Below, piece by piece: positions 31,570 to 41,894 of a DNA stretch of 64,000 nt (its first letter is position 1; each line of letters opens with the position of its first letter). Source of the DNA: Butyrivibrio sp. CB08 (lineage in GTDB: Bacteria > Bacillota > Clostridia > Lachnospirales > Lachnospiraceae). The DNA is taken from assembly GCF_003625485.1 (NCBI RefSeq), contig NZ_RAIR01000006.1:124001-188000 (forward strand), read 5' to 3'. A program made the position numbers and the translations under genes. The notes beneath the pieces were generated by a model. The model had not been told where the DNA came from. It saw nothing but the letters and a program-made list of their open reading frames with translations, and made no database searches.

Positions 31570-32859
31570 TTATTTGTTGTTAGGAATGAGAACTTCCTTG
31601 CCACCCATGTAAGGACGGAGAACTTCAGGAATCTTAACTGATCCGTCAGCCTGGAGGTTGTTCTCAAGGAATGCGATGAGCATTCTTGGTGGTGCTACTA
31701 CTGTGTTGTTAAGTGTGTGTGCAAGGTAGTTGCCATCCTTGCCCTTGATTCTGATTTTAAGTCTTCTAGCCTGAGCGTCTCCAAGGTTAGAGCAGCTACC
31801 TACTTCGAAGTACTTCTTCTGTCTTGGTGACCAAGCCTCTACGTCGCAGGACTTGCACTTAAGGTCTGCAAGGTCTCCTGAGCAGCACTCAAGAGTTCTT
31901 ACTGGAATATCCAGTGATCTGAACAGGTCAACTGTGTTCTGCCAGAGCTTGTCGTACCAAACCTTTGAATCTTCTGGCTTACAGATAACTACCATCTCCT
32001 GCTTCTCGAACTGGTGGATTCTGTAAACACCTCTCTCCTCGATACCATGTGCACCCTTCTCTTTTCTAAAGCATGGTGAATAGCTTGTAAGAGAAAGTGG
32101 CATCTGCTCCTCAGGAATGATCTGGTCGATGAACTTACCGATCATTGAGTGCTCACTGGTTCCGATGAGGTAAAGGTCCTCACCCTCGATCTTGTACATC
32201 ATTGCTTCCATTTCTGGGAAGCTCATAACACCTGCAACTACATTTCCATGGATCATGAAAGGTGGTACGCAGTATGTAAATCCTCTGTCGATCATGAAGT
32301 CTCTTGCATAGCTGATAACTGCTGAGTGAAGTCTTGCGATATCGCCCATGAGGTAGTAGAAACCGTTACCTGCTACTCTTCTTGCTGCATCGAGATCGAT
32401 ACCAGCAAAGCTCTCCATGATATCTGTGTGATAAGGAATCTCGAAATCTGGCACTACTGGATCGCCATACTTCTGGATCTCAACATTTTCTGAATCATCT
32501 TTTCCGATAGGAACTGACTCGTCGATGATCTGTGGAATGATCATCATCTTGTTTGTTACCTGCTCATCAAGTTCCTTCTGCTTAGCCTCAAGAGCCTCAA
32601 GCTCTGCAGCCTCTTTAGACACCTCATCCTTAAGGGCCATAGCCTCTTCTTTTTTACCCTGAGCCATAAGACCACCAATTTCCTTGGAAATCTTATTTCT
32701 GTGGGAACGGATCTCATCAGCCTTCTGCTGATTTGTTCTTCTCTCCTCATCAAGCTTGATTACTTCGTCAACAAGTGGAAGCTTGTCGTCCTGGAACTTC
32801 TTCCTGATGTTCTCCCTTACTACGTCAGGATTCTCTCTTAAGAATTTAATGTCGATCAT
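31570..32859 (-). CDS. serS: Seryl-tRNA synthetase
   Basis: 429 residues from the ATG at 32857-32859, which follows GGAGGAGATCACC. The N-terminal long coiled-coil arm (about 30-105, Glu/Lys/Ala-rich) grips the tRNA. The class II catalytic motifs are visible (SYSPCFRKEKGAHGIEERGVYR and the C-terminal NTVVAPPRMLIAFLENN). It charges tRNA-Ser. No T-box leader is present, because it is transcribed within the parAB operon. Confidence 0.95.
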   Translation of the reverse strand: MIDIKFLRENPDVVRENIRKKFQDDKLPLVDEVIKLDEERRTNQQKADEIRSHRNKISKEIGGLMAQGKKEEAMALKDEVSKEAAELEALEAKQKELDEQVTNKMMIIPQIIDESVPIGKDDSENVEIQKYGDPVVPDFEIPYHTDIMESFAGIDLDAARRVAGNGFYYLMGDIARLHSAVISYARDFMIDRGFTYCVPPFMIHGNVVAGVMSFPEMEAMMYKIEGEDLYLIGTSEHSMIGKFIDQIIPEEQMPLSLTSYSPCFRKEKGAHGIEERGVYRIHQFEKQEMVVICKPEDSKVWYDKLWQNTVDLFRSLDIPVRTLECCSGDLADLKCKSCDVEAWSPRQKKYFEVGSCSNLGDAQARRLKIRIKGKDGNYLAHTLNNTVVAPPRMLIAFLENNLQADGSVKIPEVLRPYMGGKEVLIPNNK

Positions 32860-32908
32860 GGTGATCTCCTCCAACTATAATATTTTAAACAATTAAATTT
32901 TATACTTT

Positions 32909-33433
32909 TTATCTTCTGGATGTGCTTTCAAGCGCAAGGTCCAGTGCTTTCTTTTCTTCTCCGGACAGCTCAACATCTGCAATTCCTGCATGGATGTCTT
33001 TTGCATAGGAATAGTTAAGGCCATCTGTACTGTGAACAGAGTTCAGCAGAAATCCATTATCATTCTCATCCAGCATGCAAAGAGCAAAGCTCAGCTTTCC
33101 GCCACTCTGGTTAAACGCATCGTACTTCTGAAGACCAATCTTCTGGAAGGTGTTGTTCATACGTCTGTTGATATCGATGATGTCTTTTCTGTTCTTTTCA
33201 TTCTCAGCCCTGATCATTCGGTTGTCATGGAAAAGACCGACTATCTCATCCTCAAGGGAATCTGCCTCTTTTCCCTTCATGAACTTGTTGTATTTTCTTT
33301 CAAGTTTTCTGAACTTACCGTTAGTGATAATAAGAAGTACCACAAGAATGATCACAAGAGCAAACAATACGATGAAAAGTATTCCCGGATCTAATGTCCC
33401 CAATCCAATAGCATTTAAAATATTGCTTTCCAT
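32909..33433 (-). CDS. DUF4446-family membrane-anchored protein
   Basis: 174 residues. One N-terminal membrane helix (about 16-38) is followed by a basic stretch (KFRKLERKYNKFMKG), a coiled coil (about 60-95) and a compact C-terminal domain (LSFALCMLDENDNGFLLNSVHS). DUF4446 is regularly encoded directly after parB in clostridia, as here (16 bases downstream). Its role is unknown; a link to chromosome segregation or its membrane tethering is inference from position. Confidence 0.8.
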   Translation of the reverse strand: MESNILNAIGLGTLDPGILFIVLFALVIILVVLLIITNGKFRKLERKYNKFMKGKEADSLEDEIVGLFHDNRMIRAENEKNRKDIIDINRRMNNTFQKIGLQKYDAFNQSGGKLSFALCMLDENDNGFLLNSVHSTDGLNYSYAKDIHAGIADVELSGEEKKALDLALESTSRR

Positions 33434-33448
33434 TTCTCCCCCAGTCGA

Positions 33449-34360
33449 TTACTCTCTACATAATCTGTTTATTATTTTTTCAAGGTCATCATTGTTGTAG
33501 AACTCAATCTGGATAAGACCTACTCCATCACCCTTTGATGTAACCTCAACCTTGGTACCAAGTGCCTGCTTACATTTCTCAGATACTTCTGCATATACTG
33601 CGTCGATACTTGGATTTGTTTTTGGTGAAGACTTTTTCTTAGATGTCTTGCCATGATTCTTTGCAAGCTTCTCTGTCTCACGAACGCTAAGTCTCTGATC
33701 AACAATCTGCTGTGCTATCTCTTCCTGATCCGCCTCACTTGTTATGGACAAAAGAGCTCTCGCATGTCCGGCAGTGATCAGCTCCTGGATTACCATTTCC
33801 TGAACTCTGTTGGTGAGCTTCAAAAGTCTCATAGAGTTTGTTACATATACACGACTCTTGGAAATCTTCTCAGCAACCTGATCCTGAGTATAACTGTGCT
33901 CATCGATAAGCTGTTTGAAAGCGAAGGCTTCCTCGATAGGATTGATACCTTCTCTCTGAAGGTTTTCAATGATTGCTATCTCAGCTATTTCAGCATCGGT
34001 AAGATCCTTTACAACAGCAGGAACTTCCTTAAGTCCTGCCTTCCTTGCAGCTCGCCATCTTCTCTCACCTGCAACGATCATGTATCCGCCGCCCCTCTTG
34101 GTTACAAGAAGAGGTGTGATGATACCGTGCTGCTTGATGGAATCAGCAAGCTCCTCGAGACCATCTTCATTGAAAGTCTTTCTTGGCTGATTCTTGTTTG
34201 GTTCAACTTCTGTTATCTTAAGATTCTGGACCTGTCCTTCAGCTGGCTTAGCCTTACTGCTGGATACTTCCTCATCTTCTCTTTTTGTTGTAGGAATCTT
34301 GGTTGGGATTATAGAATCAAGTCCCTTACCCAATCCCCTCTTTGCACCTTTTGCTGCCAT
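33449..34360 (-). CDS. parB: Chromosome-partitioning CTPase/DNA-binding protein ParB
   Basis: 303 residues from the second of two tandem ATGs (34358-34360), better spaced from GGAGG. The N-terminal ParB/Srx CTP-binding domain has GGGYMIVAGERRWRAAR and ENLQREGINPIEEA. The central helix-turn-helix (YTQDQVAEKISKSRVYVTNSMRLL) binds parS. The C-terminal part dimerises. ParB loads at parS and spreads as a clamp to organise the origin region. Three parS sites lie about 1 kb away. Confidence 0.95.
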   Translation of the reverse strand: MAAKGAKRGLGKGLDSIIPTKIPTTKREDEEVSSSKAKPAEGQVQNLKITEVEPNKNQPRKTFNEDGLEELADSIKQHGIITPLLVTKRGGGYMIVAGERRWRAARKAGLKEVPAVVKDLTDAEIAEIAIIENLQREGINPIEEAFAFKQLIDEHSYTQDQVAEKISKSRVYVTNSMRLLKLTNRVQEMVIQELITAGHARALLSITSEADQEEIAQQIVDQRLSVRETEKLAKNHGKTSKKKSSPKTNPSIDAVYAEVSEKCKQALGTKVEVTSKGDGVGLIQIEFYNNDDLEKIINRLCRE

Positions 34361-34377
34361 CATTTCCTCCAGGGTTA

Positions 34378-35145
34378 TTAGTTGAATTTTCTTTCTATTA
34401 CTTCTGCTGCAAGAAGTCTATATGCCTCAGCACCAGCTGACTTGGGTTCGTACTGGTTGATTGGCATTCCATAACTGGGTGCTTCTGCAAGACGAATGTT
34501 TCTTGGGATGATAGTCTTATATACATTCTCCTCAATGTGTTCCTTAACATTCTCTACTACCTGAAGAGAGAGATTTGTTCTGGAATCAAACATTGTGAAG
34601 ACAACACCTTCCATTTCAAGATCAGGATTCAGTCTGTCCTTAACAAGATTAACTGTGTGAACCAACTGGCTGAGTCCTTCAAGAGCATAATACTCACACT
34701 GAATTGGAACAAGAACTGTGTTGGCCGTTGTCATAGCATTGACAGTCAACATACTAAGAGATGGTGGGCAGTCAATTATGATAAAGTCATAATTATCTTT
34801 TACACCGCTGATTGCATTCTTAAGAATAAACTCCTTGTCCTCTGCATCGATAAGTTCTATCTCCACAGCTGCAAGGTTTACATTTGATGGTATGATATCC
34901 ACATTCTCACAAACATCTTTTGTGATTGCTTCGTCAATGGTTATCTCTCCGATGAGCAGTTCATAGATGGTATTCTCAAGTTCATTCTTATCAAGTCCAA
35001 GACCACTGGTTGTATTACCCTGTGGATCAGTATCAATAACAAGAACCTTCTTTCCTTTTTCTCCAAGAGCTGCTGAAAGATTGATAGAAGTTGTAGTCTT
35101 ACCTACTCCACCCTTCTGGTTTGCTATCGCAATTACTCTTCCCAT
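34378..35145 (-). CDS. parA: Chromosome-partitioning ATPase ParA/Soj
   Basis: 255 residues. The deviant Walker A motif NQKGGVGKTTTSINL (about 8-22), Walker A' VIDTDPQGN and Walker B IIIDCPPSLSMLT define the ParA/MinD family. It works with ParB in origin segregation and, in Bacillus, regulates DnaA. The ATG follows GTGGAGG. It starts 145 bases from the parS cluster and 17 bases upstream of parB. Confidence 0.95.
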   Translation of the reverse strand: MGRVIAIANQKGGVGKTTTSINLSAALGEKGKKVLVIDTDPQGNTTSGLGLDKNELENTIYELLIGEITIDEAITKDVCENVDIIPSNVNLAAVEIELIDAEDKEFILKNAISGVKDNYDFIIIDCPPSLSMLTVNAMTTANTVLVPIQCEYYALEGLSQLVHTVNLVKDRLNPDLEMEGVVFTMFDSRTNLSLQVVENVKEHIEENVYKTIIPRNIRLAEAPSYGMPINQYEPKSAGAEAYRLLAAEVIERKFN

Positions 35146-35254
35146 ATTTCCTCCACTTTACTCAAAACGCTATATAGATTGTAACACAATTTATAATCTA
35201 TAGAATAAAATTACTTATATTTTTACCCTGGTACTAGATATAGGTGTCAAAAAA

Positions 35255-35262
35255 TGTTTCAC
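35255..35262. other. parS half-site
   Basis: TGTTTCAC, one arm of the parS palindrome, lies 36 bases from the first full site. A TGTTTCA run also occurs near 35279-35286. These may be decayed parS copies. Confidence 0.4.
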
Positions 35263-35290
35263 TAAAATATACAATTTTGTGTTTCAAAAA

Positions 35291-35306
35291 TGTTTCACGT
35301 GAAACT
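35291..35306. other. parS: parS site 1
   Basis: TGTTTCACGTGAAACT, 15 of 16 bases of the universal parS palindrome, between rsmG and parA. Confidence 0.93.
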
Positions 35307-35328
35307 TCCACAATATCTTGGGTATTAA

Positions 35329-35344
35329 TGTTTCACGTGAAACA
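35329..35344. other. parS: parS site 2 (perfect)
   Basis: TGTTTCACGTGAAACA, an exact match to the parS consensus, 38 bases from site 1. Confidence 0.97.
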
Positions 35345-35377
35345 ATTTTTAGTATTACAAATTGTTCCGGATTTGAA

Positions 35378-35393
35378 TGTTTCACGTGAAACT
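35378..35393. other. parS: parS site 3
   Basis: TGTTTCACGTGAAACT, 15 of 16 bases, 49 bases from site 2 and 22 bases past the rsmG stop. Confidence 0.93.
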
Positions 35394-35414
35394 AAAGAAA
35401 GTATAAATCTATAT

Positions 35415-36155
35415 TTAGGATAATGGTTGTTTAGAAGGTGTACCTGCTTTGCGAGGATACTTCTTAGAAGTAGTTTCAACCTTATCAACTATACAGATAG
35501 TTCTACTTACGTCAGAATCTGGTAAAAGAAATTCTTCAGCAGACACAAGCTTACCGCCAAGTAAATGTAAAGCACCCTTAGCAGCCTTGAGTTCATCCTG
35601 AGCTTTCTCACTCTTATAAGCAATAAACCTTCCACCGACCTTAACATATGGAAGGCAATATTCTGAAAGAGTGGACATATTAGCAACTGCTCTGGAAACA
35701 GCAATATCGAAAGTCTCTCTTAGTGAACCTTCCTTAGGAGCACAATGATCTTCTGCTCTTCCATGAACAGTTTTGATACTACCCTGTTCATTTAAGGATA
35801 AATCATCTATAACTTCATTGAGGAAGTTAAGTCTCTTGTTCAATGAATCAAGAAGAGTCACATTAAGATTTGGGAAAACAATCTTTAGTGGAATTCCCGG
35901 AAAGCCTGCTCCCGTACCAATATCTATAAGTGAATAATCAGAAGCAGAAAAATCAAAATAGTTATAGCTGGAAATACTATCCACAAAGTGTAGTTTACAA
36001 ACATCACTAAACTCAGTAATAGCTGTAAGGTTCATAACCTCATTCCACTTGATAAGAAGTTCATAGTACTTATCAAATTGCTGAAGCTGTTTATCTGAAA
36101 GTTCAATGCCAAGAGAAGAAAAGTCCCTTAGCATCTGTTCGTATTTATTCCTCAT
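35415..36155 (-). CDS. rsmG: 16S rRNA (guanine527-N7)-methyltransferase
   Basis: 246 residues. The SAM motif [17 protein letters not shown] (about 73-89) and [18 protein letters not shown] are RsmG hallmarks. It methylates G527 of 16S rRNA; loss gives low-level streptomycin resistance. Its start overlaps the mnmG end by 11 bases, the common gidA-gidB arrangement near oriC. Confidence 0.95.
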   Translation of the reverse strand: MRNKYEQMLRDFSSLGIELSDKQLQQFDKYYELLIKWNEVMNLTAITEFSDVCKLHFVDSISSYNYFDFSASDYSLIDIGTGAGFPGIPLKIVFPNLNVTLLDSLNKRLNFLNEVIDDLSLNEQGSIKTVHGRAEDHCAPKEGSLRETFDIAVSRAVANMSTLSEYCLPYVKVGGRFIAYKSEKAQDELKAAKGALHLLGGKLVSAEEFLLPDSDVSRTICIVDKVETTSKKYPRKAGTPSKQPLS

Positions 36156-38076
36156 TAGCTTGTCCTCTTTTTATGGAATCAAGGTAAATGACAAGTACTG
36201 TAATATCAGCAGGATTGACTCCACCTATTCTGGATGCCTGTCCGATATTGGTTGGTCTGAACTTCTCAAGCTTCTGTCTTGCTTCAAGGCGGAGACTACT
36301 TACATCATTATAATCAATATCAGCTGGTATTAATTTCTTTTCCAGCTTCTTGAACTGTTCAACCTGTCGAAGCTGTCTGCTGATATATCCTTCATACCTT
36401 ATGGTGATCTCAACCTGCTCCTTAACATCAGCTGGAAGATCCTGTCTGTCAGGATCGATCTCACTTATGTTGTCATAATTAAACTCGGGTCTGCAGATAA
36501 GTTCAGCAAGAGATGTGGCAGTCTTTAAAGGAGTTGAGTTGTTCTTCTCCATGAAGGACTGCATGGAAGCATTGGCTCCAACCTTTGTTTTCTTAAGTCG
36601 TTCTACTTCAGAGTTAATAAGTTCCTGTTTCTTTAAAAGAGCATCGTACTTTTCCTGACTTATAAGTCCAACCTCATAACCCTTTGATCTGAGTCTTAAG
36701 TCAGCATTGTCCTGTCTAAGGAGAAGTCTGTACTCAGCACGTGAAGTCATCATTCTATAAGGCTCAAGGTTTTCTTTTGTAACAAGGTCATCGACAAGTA
36801 CACCAATATAACCTTCAGATCTGTCGATAGAAAGGAACTCTTTTCCCAAGATCTCCATGGCTGCATTAATACCAGCATAAAGACCCTGAGCTGCAGCTTC
36901 TTCGTATCCACTTGAACCATTGAACTGGCCAGCGGAGAAAAGCCCTCTTATCTTCTTGAGCTCAAGAGTTGGATGAAGCTGACCCGGGCAGAGACAGTCG
37001 TACTCAATAGCATATGCACACTTAACTATCTTACAGTTCTCAAGACCAGGAACAGTTCTGTACATAGCAAGCTGAACATCCTCTGGAAGTGAAGATGACA
37101 TACCATCAATGTACATCTCATTAGTATAAGTTCCTTCAGGCTCAACAAACACCTGATGTCTCTCATGGTCCGGGAACTTAACTACCTTATCCTCTATTGA
37201 AGGACAGTACCTTGGTCCAACGCCTTCAATGACACCAGCATAGATAGGTGATCTGTCAATGTTATTACGTATAATATCATGTGTTTTTTCGTTGGTATAT
37301 GTGAGCCAGCATGAAACCTGAGGTTTCTGTACATCTGCTGGATCTGTATCAAAAGAAAATGGAATAACAGGATCATCTCCAAACTGCTCTTCCATTTTGG
37401 AGTAATCGATACTGTTGCCATCCATTCTTGCAGGCGTTCCGGTCTTGAATCTTCTAAGTTCAATACCAGCCGTTATTAATGAGGCTGATAAAAGATTAGA
37501 TGGCTGAAGTCCATTTGGTCCACTATAGGTAATGGCTTCACCAGTAAGACATCTGCTCTTAAGATATGTTCCGGTACAAAGAATAACAGCCTTGGCTTCA
37601 TAAATTATTCCGGAAAAAATCTTAACACCAGTTATCCTTCTCTCATATCCCTGATGCTTTAATGATTCATCAGCAATATCCTCATATAAAAGTTCGGACA
37701 CTTCAGCCTGCTTGATGGTGAGATGATCCTGAGCTTCAAGAATCCTTCTCATCTCTTTGGAGTATTCCATCTTGTCAGCCTGGCAACGGAGGGAATGAAC
37801 AGCAGGACCCTTAGAAGTGTTCAGCATCTTGGACTGAAGGAATGCTTTATCGATAACCTTTCCCATCTCTCCGCCAAGAGCATCGATCTCTCTTACAAGA
37901 TGACCCTTTGATGAACCACCAATATGAGGGTTACATGGCATGAATGCAATATTGTCGGCGCTCATAGTAAAGATCACTGTTTCAAGACCAAGTCTTGCAC
38001 AAGCAAGAGCTGCCTCACAACCAGCGTGACCTGCACCAACTATTGCCACATCAATTTTTTCTCTAACTTCCAACAT
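36145..38076 (-). CDS. mnmG: tRNA uridine-5-carboxymethylaminomethyl modification enzyme, FAD subunit
   Basis: 643 residues, full length. The FAD-binding [21 protein letters not shown] is at residues 9-29 (read as two adjacent motifs), followed by [23 protein letters not shown] (part) and the catalytic CTGTYL. With MnmE it installs cmnm5 at the wobble uridine of several tRNAs. It starts 3 bases after the mnmE stop and overlaps rsmG. Confidence 0.96.
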   Translation of the reverse strand: MLEVREKIDVAIVGAGHAGCEAALACARLGLETVIFTMSADNIAFMPCNPHIGGSSKGHLVREIDALGGEMGKVIDKAFLQSKMLNTSKGPAVHSLRCQADKMEYSKEMRRILEAQDHLTIKQAEVSELLYEDIADESLKHQGYERRITGVKIFSGIIYEAKAVILCTGTYLKSRCLTGEAITYSGPNGLQPSNLLSASLITAGIELRRFKTGTPARMDGNSIDYSKMEEQFGDDPVIPFSFDTDPADVQKPQVSCWLTYTNEKTHDIIRNNIDRSPIYAGVIEGVGPRYCPSIEDKVVKFPDHERHQVFVEPEGTYTNEMYIDGMSSSLPEDVQLAMYRTVPGLENCKIVKCAYAIEYDCLCPGQLHPTLELKKIRGLFSAGQFNGSSGYEEAAAQGLYAGINAAMEILGKEFLSIDRSEGYIGVLVDDLVTKENLEPYRMMTSRAEYRLLLRQDNADLRLRSKGYEVGLISQEKYDALLKKQELINSEVERLKKTKVGANASMQSFMEKNNSTPLKTATSLAELICRPEFNYDNISEIDPDRQDLPADVKEQVEITIRYEGYISRQLRQVEQFKKLEKKLIPADIDYNDVSSLRLEARQKLEKFRPTNIGQASRIGGVNPADITVLVIYLDSIKRGQANEE

Positions 38077-38079
38077 AAA

Positions 38080-39501
38080 TTATTTACCCATACAGAACTT
38101 TGAAAAAATCTCTTCAACAAGATCATCACCAACTTCTTCTCCGATGATCTCTCCAAGAGATGAATATGCATTACTAAGATCGATAGTATAAAAATCTTCA
38201 GAAAGATCTTTATCTATGCTTTCAACTACAAGCTGTAAACTACCCGCTGCTTCTTCAAGCAGTTTCTTGTGACGAAGGTTTGTAATATAGATCTCCTGCT
38301 TTGGAGCAAGGTCGCCATTAAAGAAAAGATCAGTAATTGCGGCCTTTAGGTCATCTAAACCTTCTCTATTAAGTAAAGAAGTAGTGATGACAGGAAAATC
38401 TATGGTGTCACTACCTGAAAACAGCATAGGAAGGATATCTTTTGATATTTTAATCTCAGGAGTTAAGTCGTTCTTGTTAAGTATAACAATGGTCTTCTTA
38501 CCTTCGCAGAGTTTAAAGATATCCTTATCAATATCTTCTACATCTGATGTGGAATCCAGAACGTAAAGGCAAAGATCTGCCTCTTCGATTTTCTCTTTTG
38601 CCCTGTCCACACCAATCTTTTCAATGAGATCTTCTGTTTCTCTAATTCCTGCTGTATCAATGAGGTTAAGAACAATATCATCAAGACGTACTGTCTCTTC
38701 AATGACATCTCTTGTTGTTCCAGCAATATCTGTAACGATTGCTCTCTCACTACCTGAAAGAGCATTTAAAAGTGAGGACTTACCAGCATTTGGTTTTCCA
38801 ATAATAACAGTTTTAATTCCATCCTTCCTTATCATACCTTCATCAGCAGATTTAAGGAGAGATGAAATTTTATTGATCATGGGAAGTAACTTATCTTTTA
38901 ACTGATCAGAATATCCAGTAAGATCATAGTTCTCCGGATCATCAAGAGCAGATTCAATGTAAGCCATCTGGTAGATGATGTCTTTACGAAGACTTGTAAC
39001 TTCATTATATATATTTCCAGAAAGCTGTGCTCTTGAACTTTCAAGGGCAAATCTGTTCTGAGCTTCAATGATATCCATGACAGCTTCAGCTTTTGTGAGA
39101 TCAATCCTGCCATTTAAAAAAGCTCTCTTGGTAAACTCACCAGGTTCAGCAAGTCTGCATCCACTCTGCAAAAGAAGAGAAAGGATCTCATTCATCACAA
39201 GCATTCCGCCGTGGGAATTGATCTCGATCACATCTTCACAGGTATAGGAATGAGGAGCTTTCATATAAGAGATCATGACCTCATCAACTATTCTGTCTCC
39301 ATCACAAATAAAACCATACTTTATGGAATTGGGTGTATGTGAAAGGAGGTCTTTTTCTCTTTTCCCGGATATATAGATCTTAGAGCAGATAGAAAGCGCA
39401 TCCTTACCACTAACTCTGATGATTCCAATTCCTGCATCAGACATGGCTGTTGCGATTGCACAGATTGTGTCATCATTAAAACTGTTAAGTATGTTTCCCA
39501 T
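38080..39501 (-). CDS. mnmE: tRNA modification GTPase MnmE
   Basis: 473 residues. The N-terminal folate-binding domain starts DTICAIATAMSDAGIGIIRVSG. The G domain holds GKPNAGKSSLLN, DIAGTTRD, DTAGIRET and NKND. The protein ends in the CMGK form of the catalytic C-x-GK motif. It is the GTPase partner of MnmG. A terminator-like hairpin lies just upstream, between it and jag. Confidence 0.96.
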   Translation of the reverse strand: MGNILNSFNDDTICAIATAMSDAGIGIIRVSGKDALSICSKIYISGKREKDLLSHTPNSIKYGFICDGDRIVDEVMISYMKAPHSYTCEDVIEINSHGGMLVMNEILSLLLQSGCRLAEPGEFTKRAFLNGRIDLTKAEAVMDIIEAQNRFALESSRAQLSGNIYNEVTSLRKDIIYQMAYIESALDDPENYDLTGYSDQLKDKLLPMINKISSLLKSADEGMIRKDGIKTVIIGKPNAGKSSLLNALSGSERAIVTDIAGTTRDVIEETVRLDDIVLNLIDTAGIRETEDLIEKIGVDRAKEKIEEADLCLYVLDSTSDVEDIDKDIFKLCEGKKTIVILNKNDLTPEIKISKDILPMLFSGSDTIDFPVITTSLLNREGLDDLKAAITDLFFNGDLAPKQEIYITNLRHKKLLEEAAGSLQLVVESIDKDLSEDFYTIDLSNAYSSLGEIIGEEVGDDLVEEIFSKFCMGK

Positions 39502-39515
39502 ATTTTTTACCTAAA

Positions 39516-39546
39516 CAAAACCCCTCAAGACAAAGGCTCGAGGGGT
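39516..39546 (-). terminator. Hairpin between jag and mnmE
   Basis: ACCCCTC (39520-39526) pairs with GAGGGGT (39540-39546). On the minus strand it is followed by TTTTG. It would reduce read-through from the rpmH-jag part into mnmE. Confidence 0.7.
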
Positions 39547-39558
39547 ATCTAGTTAAGA

Positions 39559-40317
39559 TTATTTCTTTAAAGTAACAACTACTCTTCTGAAAGGCTCATC
39601 ACCTTCACTGTGAGTTGTAACATATCTGTCGTTCTGAAGAGCTGAGTGAATGATCCTTCTCTCATAAGGATTCATTGGCTCAAGAGCAACTGACTGTCTT
39701 GTCTTCTTAACCTTAATTGAAATATTCTTAGCAAGGTTCTCAAGAGTAGCCTTTCTTCTTTCACGATAATTCTCTGTATCAACTTTTACATGAATGTAAT
39801 CCTGAACATCTCTGTTAACTACCAGTGAGATCAGATACTGAAGTGAGTCAAGAGTCTGTCCTCTCTTACCGATGAGAACTCCCATCTCTGCTCCACTAAG
39901 TTCAACATCAAGAATGTTCTCCTGTGCATTGAACTTGGTATCTACCTTAACTTCCATCTTCATGGCTTCGAAGACTTCTTTTAAGAAAGCGTTTGCTTTT
40001 GCGATAAGCTCATCGCCATTAACTTCTGACTTAGGAGCTTCTGCCTTTTTCTCTTCTTTTACTACTTCTTTTGTTTCTTTCTTAGCTTCTTTCTTGGTTT
40101 CCTTAGGAGCACTTACTGGTTCCTTAACTGGAGCCTCTGCATTTTCCTCTTTGATTCTGGCCTTGATAACTGCTGGCTTACTAGCGATTCCAAGGAATCC
40201 TGAAGAACCATTTGAAACTACTTCATAATCAAGTCTGTCGCTTGTAACCATAAGTGTTTCGCAAGCTTCTGTTATAGCATCATCCACATTTTTTGCGGAA
40301 AACTCCTGATATTCCAT
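39559..40317 (-). CDS. jag: RNA-binding protein Jag/KhpB (SpoIIIJ-associated)
   Basis: 252 residues. The Jag-N domain (about 1-52; EYQEFSAKNVDDAITEACETL) is joined by a Lys/Glu/Ala-rich linker to a KH domain (about 105-180; GVLIGKRGQTLDSLQYL) and an R3H domain (about 185-250; YRERRKATLENLA, EPMNPYERRIIHSAL). KhpB/EloR proteins bind RNA and influence cell elongation in Firmicutes. It follows yidC with 21 bases between, the usual order. Confidence 0.93.
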   Translation of the reverse strand: MEYQEFSAKNVDDAITEACETLMVTSDRLDYEVVSNGSSGFLGIASKPAVIKARIKEENAEAPVKEPVSAPKETKKEAKKETKEVVKEEKKAEAPKSEVNGDELIAKANAFLKEVFEAMKMEVKVDTKFNAQENILDVELSGAEMGVLIGKRGQTLDSLQYLISLVVNRDVQDYIHVKVDTENYRERRKATLENLAKNISIKVKKTRQSVALEPMNPYERRIIHSALQNDRYVTTHSEGDEPFRRVVVTLKK

Positions 40318-40338
40318 ATTTCCTCCTCATAAAAGGTA

Positions 40339-41646
40339 TTATTTTGAATTCTGTTCGTTAAACTCTTTTACCATATTTGCCTTAGCTAAAAGAGAATCCT
40401 TGCGGATGTTCTTGTTTGAGTAAACATCCTGAGCTTTCTTGAGCTGCTGCTCTTTCTCAGCTTCGCTTATAGAAGAATTCTTAACAGTGTTAAGGTCGCT
40501 GTTTCTTGTAGAAAGGTTAGCGTACATATTCATCTGCTTAGTTGTCTTCTGCTTCTCAAGCTTCTCTTTGTACTTAGCTGTATTCTTGGCAATCTCAGCA
40601 TCGATATCGATCTTATCAATGTGTCTGTTGATAATAATCTGCTGGAATGATCTTACAACCGCACCAGCAATCCAGTAGATACCCATACCAGCAGGAAGAT
40701 TTAAGCAAAATACTGCTGACATGATAGGCATCATGAGATTCATAGTCTTCATTGACTGCTGCATCTGAGCTGTAGGATCGTCAGGATTAGCCTTGCCATT
40801 ATCAGCTGGCTGAGGCATAAGTTTAACATTGATCCACTGTGTAAGTGCAGCAAGTAAAGGAATAATGATTCCTCCTATTAAAAGAAGGAAGTTCTTATTT
40901 GCAAAAGCATCCCTGATGGTAAACATAGGTGTATCACCAATGTTAAGACCAAGGAAATTGTTGAATCTAAGAAGTGCTGTATGAGTATTCTCAATAGAAG
41001 ATGTAAGTGCTGGGAACTGATTTGTTAAGTTAGTCCAGTCAGTTGATGAAGCTTTATTGAGAACATCAATGAAAGTATTCTTGATATAAGTTGTATCACC
41101 TGATGTAAATGCAGCATCAGTGAACTGCTTTTTGTACTGATTAGCACTTGAGAGTGTCTGAATAAACTCAGCTGCTCCGCTTGTTCCGATAAGATCCTCA
41201 ACAAGTGGTGAAAAAGCATCTCTTACGATTGTAACGTAAGCTGGCATTGAAAAGATAACACGATAAAGGGCAAACAGAATAGGCATCTGGATAAGGAGCT
41301 GCAGGCAGCTACCTGTCTGAGATACACCATACTTAGCATAGACCTCTTTGGTCTCCTGCTGCATAGCCATCATTGAGTCGTTATCTTTTTTGCCCTTGTA
41401 CTTGGCCTGAATAGCCTGAAGTTCAGGGCTCATCTTGCTCTGAAGCTTAGAAAACTTCTGCTGTTTGTATGTCAATGGTAAAAGACATAAATAAATTACG
41501 ATAGTAAAAATGATAATAGCAAGACCAATGTTAGGAATACCGATCGCATTCAGCACATTGAAAATGCCATTCATAAGATGACCAAGAAGCCAGGCTACTG
41601 GTCCTACGATTCTACCCTGATACTGGGTAAGTAAAACTCCCGTCAA
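40339..41646 (-). CDS. yidC: Membrane protein insertase YidC/OxaA
   Basis: 435 residues. Translation begins at TTG (41644-41646) with AGGAGG 6 bases upstream. Five to six membrane helices and the YidC core (QQKFSKLQSKMSPELQAIQAKYKGKK; GSCLQLLIQMPILFALYRVIF; LPAGMGIYWI) are clear. The segment after the second helix is long (about 150-200). The C-terminal tail is basic and likely binds ribosomes. It inserts membrane proteins with or without SecYEG. No lipoprotein signal is seen, unlike SpoIIIJ of Bacillus. Confidence 0.94.
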   Translation of the reverse strand: MTGVLLTQYQGRIVGPVAWLLGHLMNGIFNVLNAIGIPNIGLAIIIFTIVIYLCLLPLTYKQQKFSKLQSKMSPELQAIQAKYKGKKDNDSMMAMQQETKEVYAKYGVSQTGSCLQLLIQMPILFALYRVIFSMPAYVTIVRDAFSPLVEDLIGTSGAAEFIQTLSSANQYKKQFTDAAFTSGDTTYIKNTFIDVLNKASSTDWTNLTNQFPALTSSIENTHTALLRFNNFLGLNIGDTPMFTIRDAFANKNFLLLIGGIIIPLLAALTQWINVKLMPQPADNGKANPDDPTAQMQQSMKTMNLMMPIMSAVFCLNLPAGMGIYWIAGAVVRSFQQIIINRHIDKIDIDAEIAKNTAKYKEKLEKQKTTKQMNMYANLSTRNSDLNTVKNSSISEAEKEQQLKKAQDVYSNKNIRKDSLLAKANMVKEFNEQNSK

Positions 41647-41684
41647 AATTCGCCTCCTCTAATACACAAATAATTACCCAAAAA

Positions 41685-41894
41685 TTATGGAACCGGATCG
41701 TACCCGCCACTTGAGAATGGATTACATCTGAGTATCCTCCATGCTGCAAGCAGTCCCCCTTTAATAGCTCCATATTTTTCTATTGCTTCCAGTCCATACT
41801 CAGAACATGTTGGAATGTATGGACATTTTGTTCTCTTTAATGGAGAAATGTACTTCCTATAAAGTTTGATCAAAAAGATTAATATCTCTTTCAT
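41685..41894 (-). CDS. yidD: Membrane protein insertion efficiency factor
   Basis: 69 residues. The family pattern [34 protein letters not shown] and [13 protein letters not shown] is complete, with the three conserved cysteines. YidD is a small peripheral membrane protein that assists YidC. It is directly adjacent to the rnpA stop (no gap) and 38 bases before yidC. Confidence 0.95.
   Translation of the reverse strand: MKEILIFLIKLYRKYISPLKRTKCPYIPTCSEYGLEAIEKYGAIKGGLLAAWRILRCNPFSSGGYDPVP

Noticed and set aside
33653..34381. A 242-codon plus-strand frame opposite parB
   Set aside because: It is wholly antisense to the well-supported parB gene, and its composition is that expected of a shadow frame.
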